The notes under the pieces: generated by a model
Database searches by the model: none
Seen by the model: only the letters and a program-made list of their open reading frames with translations
What the model was told of the DNA's origin: nothing
Assembly: GCA_905234205.1 (NCBI GenBank)
Contig: CAJOGG010000024.1
Location: 1,257-11,605 of the forward strand
Source of the DNA: an uncultured Synergistales bacterium
GTDB lineage: Bacteria > Synergistota > Synergistia > Synergistales > Aminobacteriaceae
Direction of reading: 5' to 3'
DNA: 10,349 nt
Made by a program: the position numbers and the translations under genes
Part shown: piece by piece, positions 7,528-10,349 of the stretch
Position numbering within the stretch: the first letter of the stretch is position 1
Layout: each line of letters opens with the position of its first letter

Positions 7528-8697
7528 ATGAAATTTCGATTTAAGACACGAACTAGATCAGTGAATGGCGATTATAGAGTCTTCGGAGAGGGCGGCAAAA
7601 ATATTTATCCCGAATCTGAATTTAAGCCCATAGCTGATAAAACGGACAGGCAAGACGATCCGTATGTTGCATTGTATGAAGAAGACGGGCTGATATATGT
7701 TGCGGCTTTTGACATGAAGCGAGGCACAAAGGATTTTGCTAATCGTCCTATAGTTTTTTCATTCTATCAGGTGTTCGAGGATTTCGGGAGTGCTTGGGCA
7801 GCTTTTAGCCGTATGATTCTTGAATGGTCAGAGGCCGAGACAAAAATGCGTTCACTCATCAAGGAGACTCCCAAGAAGGAAGGACGAGGTGAGAATATAG
7901 AATTTCAACAAGAAGCTTTTATGGCATGGCTACAGGAAAAACGAGGACGCATTGTGAATTATTCCCTATTGAAAAATGGAGACGTTGTAAAGCTCTCAAG
8001 TATAAAATCCGGTATAGCGTTTAGGCCTAAAAGTTGGTGCACCCTCAAGTGGGACGAGAATGGAGGCGAGATTTACTGCTTTCGATCCAACCGTGAAAAA
8101 TCCTCTGGCAACGTTCTCATTGGGCGTAGCAAAGGTGACATTAAAAACGGTCATAGCAGCAGCAACTATGGCGGAAAAGACTTCACAGTACATAAAGGAA
8201 AAGGCTGGAAACTCGTTGCGGGATTTATCATAGTACTAAGTTTAATAGGTTCAGGCGTTGGAATAAATAAAGTTCTTATGAAAAACGCTGAGGCCAAGGC
8301 AAGAAACACAATTAACGCAAATAATTCGCGTAATGCCGAAGTTAGCAACAAAATTAAACTTATCTCACGTGATATTGCAGAGAACAAGAAATCATTGCTT
8401 GAGGCTTTGGAGGGCGCAAAAGAAAGCATAGGAACTAATGAGTTTGCTACGTTCATAAAAAGAATGGAGAAGTTCAACGATGAAATAATTAAAGCTCAAA
8501 CAAGATTAGAGAACTTGCAATCCCAAAATCACAAGAACAAAAACTCTAACGAACAACTTCTGGCTAGCATCGACAATAACTTCTCTAAAAAACGTGAAAC
8601 AATCGAAGCCGGATTATTAACGACGAGTCGAGATATATATGACACAGAACAATCAGCAGATGAGCTTCAAGACACGGTAAAAGCACTAGGAATGTAA
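7528..8697 (+). CDS. Membrane-anchored family-B protein with coiled coil (B2)
   Basis: A 389-residue protein in three parts. Residues 1 to about 185 are the same unrecognised domain as the protein at 2558-3121, with FRFKTRT, KDFANRPIVFSF (69-80), a tryptophan-containing helix near 100 and a closing LKW (173-175). A Gly/Ser/Lys-rich linker follows (about 190-226). Then comes a hydrophobic segment, 228-246 (LVAGFIIVLSLIG core), that reads as a single transmembrane helix. Residues 251-389 are polar and helical with coiled-coil character, rich in Lys, Glu and Asn. There is no N-terminal signal peptide. Basic residues (KGKGWK) just before the helix favour the N-terminal domain in the cytoplasm and the coiled coil outside, by the positive-inside rule, though basic residues also follow it. 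AAGAAGG precedes ATG 7528. As last gene of the train it could tether the soluble GTPases to the membrane (inference). Confidence 0.8.
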   Translation: MKFRFKTRTRSVNGDYRVFGEGGKNIYPESEFKPIADKTDRQDDPYVALYEEDGLIYVAAFDMKRGTKDFANRPIVFSFYQVFEDFGSAWAAFSRMILEWSEAETKMRSLIKETPKKEGRGENIEFQQEAFMAWLQEKRGRIVNYSLLKNGDVVKLSSIKSGIAFRPKSWCTLKWDENGGEIYCFRSNREKSSGNVLIGRSKGDIKNGHSSSNYGGKDFTVHKGKGWKLVAGFIIVLSLIGSGVGINKVLMKNAEAKARNTINANNSRNAEVSNKIKLISRDIAENKKSLLEALEGAKESIGTNEFATFIKRMEKFNDEIIKAQTRLENLQSQNHKNKNSNEQLLASIDNNFSKKRETIEAGLLTTSRDIYDTEQSADELQDTVKALGM

Positions 8698-8706
8698 AAA
8701 ATACAA

Positions 8707-8740
8707 GGCGTTCTGAATCTCTATAGAGACTCGGAACGTC
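8707..8740 (-). terminator. Hairpin between convergent genes, probable terminator for the minus strand
   Basis: A 15-base stem (8707-8721 with 8726-8740, loop TATA) has two wobble pairs and one A-C mismatch. Read on the minus strand it is followed by TTGTATTTTTTA, a usable T-rich tail, whereas the plus-strand side lacks a clean T run. It probably ends transcription of the HTH gene at 8747-9238 and may slow transcripts leaving B2. Confidence 0.6.
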
Positions 8741-8746
8741 AATACT

Positions 8747-9238
8747 TTATCCTAGAATTTTTACTATATCTCTAAGTTTATTCACATGCTCTGTAAGCTG
8801 CTTAACTTTTTCTTTCAAGATAGCGTTTTCGATTTTAAGCATTAGATCCTGCGTGAATTCTGTGTTTGCAATATTCTCTTCAGAAGAAATATTATCCTCA
8901 ACTGGTTTTACTTCTTTCTGAGGCAAATTATCATCAACAAATTTTTCGTTAGCTTCTTCATCTGGTGTATCTGATATATCTGATGTGCTCGGAATAAAAT
9001 CAGAATCTGTTTGCGAGTCCATAGCGTTAAGCCATTTCATAATGATCTTCTTGTTCATTCCAAACTCTATAGCAGTTCGAAGTACGCCAATCTCTTTCAC
9101 TCTTGATAAAATCGTGCGTTTTTCTTCCGGCGTAAAATATTGCTTATGATTATATCTAAAGGGTACACTTAACGGTCTAGGAGAAGTTATTTCTCTGGCT
9201 CTTTGAGCGTTATCGTCTCTAAAATATTTTGTGTTCAT
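8747..9238 (-). CDS. HTH/coiled-coil protein, possible DNA-binding regulator
   Basis: A 163-residue protein in three parts. A helix-turn-helix of the transposase-OrfA/homeodomain-like type lies at about 34-72 (YFTPEEKRTILSRVKEIG, then IEFGMNKKIIMKWL). A long acidic, low-complexity linker spans about 73-130. A C-terminal leucine-zipper-like helix is at 133-162 (IENAILKEKVKQL). The zipper and HTH are clearly related to those of the larger upstream neighbour, so the two are paralogues. The layout resembles IS3-type OrfA, but no OrfB, terminal inverted repeats or target duplication are seen, so a domesticated regulator or nucleoid-type DNA binder is more likely than an active transposase subunit. 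AGGTGAG lies about 6 bases before the start. Whether it controls the facing GTPase train is not shown. Confidence 0.7.
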   Translation of the reverse strand: MNTKYFRDDNAQRAREITSPRPLSVPFRYNHKQYFTPEEKRTILSRVKEIGVLRTAIEFGMNKKIIMKWLNAMDSQTDSDFIPSTSDISDTPDEEANEKFVDDNLPQKEVKPVEDNISSEENIANTEFTQDLMLKIENAILKEKVKQLTEHVNKLRDIVKILG

Positions 9239-9261
9239 GCTAACTCACCTGATAATTTAAC

Positions 9262-9316
9262 TATGCAAAAATCCGCGCTACAAGAACGATGAAGCCTGAA
9301 CTTGCATAACGGATTT
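9262..9316 (-). repeat. Two crossed 7-base inverted repeats in the leader of the 163-aa HTH gene
   Basis: TATGCAA (9262-9268) is complementary to TTGCATA (9302-9308), and AAATCCG (9269-9275) to CGGATTT (9310-9316). The arms interleave rather than nest, so both hairpins could hardly form together. They lie in the 86-base gap between the two HTH genes and could act as an operator or alternative leader RNA structures, or be chance. Confidence 0.4.
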
Positions 9317-9324
9317 CAATCTTA

Positions 9325-10095
9325 CTAGTGTGATTGAGTGGGATCGCTCATCAAAGCTGTAATAGCTGCCTTAAGCCGTTCAAGTTGCCCAGTGAGATAT
9401 TGAACTTTTTCTTTCAAGATTATGTTCTCAATTTCGAGAGCTGATACCTGTTTTTTACTCGGCGCTGGAACTGAAGGAATGTTCTGTTCTACCTTAACCA
9501 CCTGAGGCTTTTTAACGGGTTCAATTGGTATTGGTTTAAGTTTAGGTGCAGGCGCAGGTATGGGCGTAGACTGTTTTACTTCTGTGCGTTGAGCCACATC
9601 AGAGTCCGCCGCAACCGGCATTGGCTTCATCTTACCAAACTTGAATGTCCAGTTGTATACCATTGAGAGAGAAATACCGGCTTCTCTTGCAGCTTGTGCC
9701 GCACCTACTTCCCTGGATCTTTCTATAACAGCTAATCGTTCAGCTAACGAGAATTCTTTCGCGCGTTTTAACCTAACCGGCTTTTCTGGTTTCAGGCGGC
9801 CTGCTGTTAATGGTATCGGAGTTGAAGTAGTCTGCTCTTTTTCTTCCATAGCAGATTTTATAATTGCTCTGCGTCTCAAGGACACGACCAACGAAGTGGA
9901 AATACCATATTCTTGTGCAGCTCTAGCAATTCCAACTTCTTTTATTCTTGTGACAATTTTTTCGACTTCTTCAGGCGTAAAATCTTTAACTTTTCTATTT
10001 TTAGGCTTAACGTTGCCGGCCGCCTCATCGTTCATAAGTTCAGCACTTGTTTCGTTTTGTGAGTCTTTTATTTGTTCGTCTGTCATTTCTGGCAT
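9325..10095 (-). CDS. Double-HTH/coiled-coil protein, possible DNA-binding regulator
   Basis: A 256-residue protein with two tandem helix-turn-helix units: about 38-80 (DFTPEEVEKIVTRIKEVG, then QEYGISTSLVVSL) and about 114-152 (EFSLAERLAVIERSREVG, then REAGISLSMVYNW). A Pro/Lys-rich linker (about 176-212) and a C-terminal zipper-like helix (217-249, IENIILKEKVQYL) follow. The units are repeats of each other and of the single HTH in the downstream gene, so internal duplication within a small family is evident. The first 35 residues are acidic and probably disordered. The start at ATG 10095 is supported by a strong GGAGG. The gene is 86 bases upstream of its paralogue and may be co-transcribed with it. 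DNA binding is likely; the target is unknown, and IS-derived origin is possible. Confidence 0.75.
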   Translation of the reverse strand: MPEMTDEQIKDSQNETSAELMNDEAAGNVKPKNRKVKDFTPEEVEKIVTRIKEVGIARAAQEYGISTSLVVSLRRRAIIKSAMEEKEQTTSTPIPLTAGRLKPEKPVRLKRAKEFSLAERLAVIERSREVGAAQAAREAGISLSMVYNWTFKFGKMKPMPVAADSDVAQRTEVKQSTPIPAPAPKLKPIPIEPVKKPQVVKVEQNIPSVPAPSKKQVSALEIENIILKEKVQYLTGQLERLKAAITALMSDPTQSH

Positions 10096-10101
10096 AAAGA
10101 G

Positions 10102-10110
10102 TTCCTCCGG
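10102..10110 (-). promoter_or_regulatory. Ribosome binding site of the 256-aa HTH gene
   Basis: On the minus strand CCGGAGGAA lies about 8 bases before the ATG at 10095. It is a near-consensus Shine-Dalgarno and fixes this start over the internal ATG three codons later. Confidence 0.75.
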
Positions 10111-10132
10111 TTAATCATATTACTTGCTTTTG

Positions 10133-10138
10133 ATTATA
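10133..10138 (-). promoter_or_regulatory. Candidate -10 box for the HTH genes
   Basis: A perfect TATAAT on the minus strand, in the 81-base gap upstream of the 256-aa HTH gene. No good -35 is seen at 16-18 bases upstream, so an activator may be needed or the match may be chance in AT-rich DNA. Confidence 0.35.
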
Positions 10139-10176
10139 CTACATAGCACAAATCTATTTCTATAAATTTTCATGCG

Positions 10177-10349
10177 TTATATACTACTACAATTTCTTCC
10201 GTTCCAATCGTTGAGCGCAAGACTTAACCTTTCATTGCCTCCACTTTCACAACCGCATTCTTTGCACCTGAACGAGTACCACATATCTTGGTGAAGTTGT
10301 TCTATGTTAGTACTTCCGCAGCATGGACAAGGACGAAGTATAGCTTTTG
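10177..10349 (-). CDS. Lar-like zinc-ribbon protein (5' end outside window)
   Basis: The minus-strand frame runs from the right edge to a TAA at 10177-10179 and gives the last 56 residues. It reads LRPCPCCGSTNIE, then WYSFRCKECGCE, and ends with a LALNDWNGRN stretch. Two CxxC pairs about 20 residues apart and a closing (A/S)xxxWN motif are the signature of the Lar family (restriction alleviation, known from the Rac prophage) and related phage zinc ribbons, which are usually 60-70 residues, so only a few N-terminal residues are missing. In E. coli, Lar lowers type I restriction by enhancing modification; many members have no tested role. Its presence hints at phage or mobile-element DNA beside the GTPase train. 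Confidence 0.7.
   Translation of the reverse strand, partial: KAILRPCPCCGSTNIEQLHQDMWYSFRCKECGCESGGNERLSLALNDWNGRNCSSI

Noticed and set aside
8747..10095. A complete IS3-type insertion sequence
   Set aside because: Only OrfA-like HTH proteins are seen; there is no DDE transposase, terminal inverted repeat or target-site duplication in the window.
9641..10114. 157-codon plus-strand frame with hydrophobic stretches
   Set aside because: It lies wholly opposite the double-HTH gene, whose domains and ribosome binding site are clear; hydrophobicity is a by-product of antisense reading.
1..10349. CRISPR array, tRNA or rRNA genes
   Set aside because: No regularly spaced repeats and no recognisable structural RNA sequence were found; almost the whole window is coding, with no gene-free stretch above 90 bases.

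Overview
The window looks like an accessory region of a bacterial chromosome (or a large mobile element). Base composition is moderate to AT-leaning. Genes are tightly packed, several Shine-Dalgarno sites are clear (GGAGG or AAGGAG types), and one gene seems to use a TTG start. Nothing here fixes the species, and I do not name one.

Positions 1-8697 form one plus-strand gene train with gaps of 1 to 79 bases. It begins with the C-terminal end of an unrecognised protein (1-279). Six genes follow, built from three paralogous families, each present twice, in the order A1-B1-A2-C1-C2-B2. Family A (281-2554 and 3201-5463) is a large dynamin-like P-loop GTPase of about 755 residues. Family C (5474-6529 and 6557-7501) is a smaller P-loop GTPase of 314-351 residues. 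Family B (2558-3121 and 7528-8697) shares a roughly 185-residue domain that I do not recognise; the B2 copy adds a transmembrane helix and a long coiled coil. A2 is split by a run of ten G residues at 3407-3416. With nine Gs it would encode a 753-residue protein colinear with A1, so this is either a phase-variation switch in the OFF state, a recent mutation, or a sequencing error.

A hairpin at 8707-8740 separates this train from convergent minus-strand genes. Those are two related helix-turn-helix/coiled-coil proteins (163 aa, one HTH; 256 aa, two HTHs) and, running off the right edge, a small zinc-ribbon protein resembling the Lar restriction-alleviation family, which is often phage-borne.

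Inference: the train could be a membrane-associated, GTPase-driven conflict (defence) or membrane-remodelling system. A would be the mechanical GTPase, C a switch or sensor GTPase, and B an adaptor with B2 as its membrane anchor. Seen directly are the GTPase motifs, the duplications, the membrane segment and the G tract; the defence role is a hypothesis from context.
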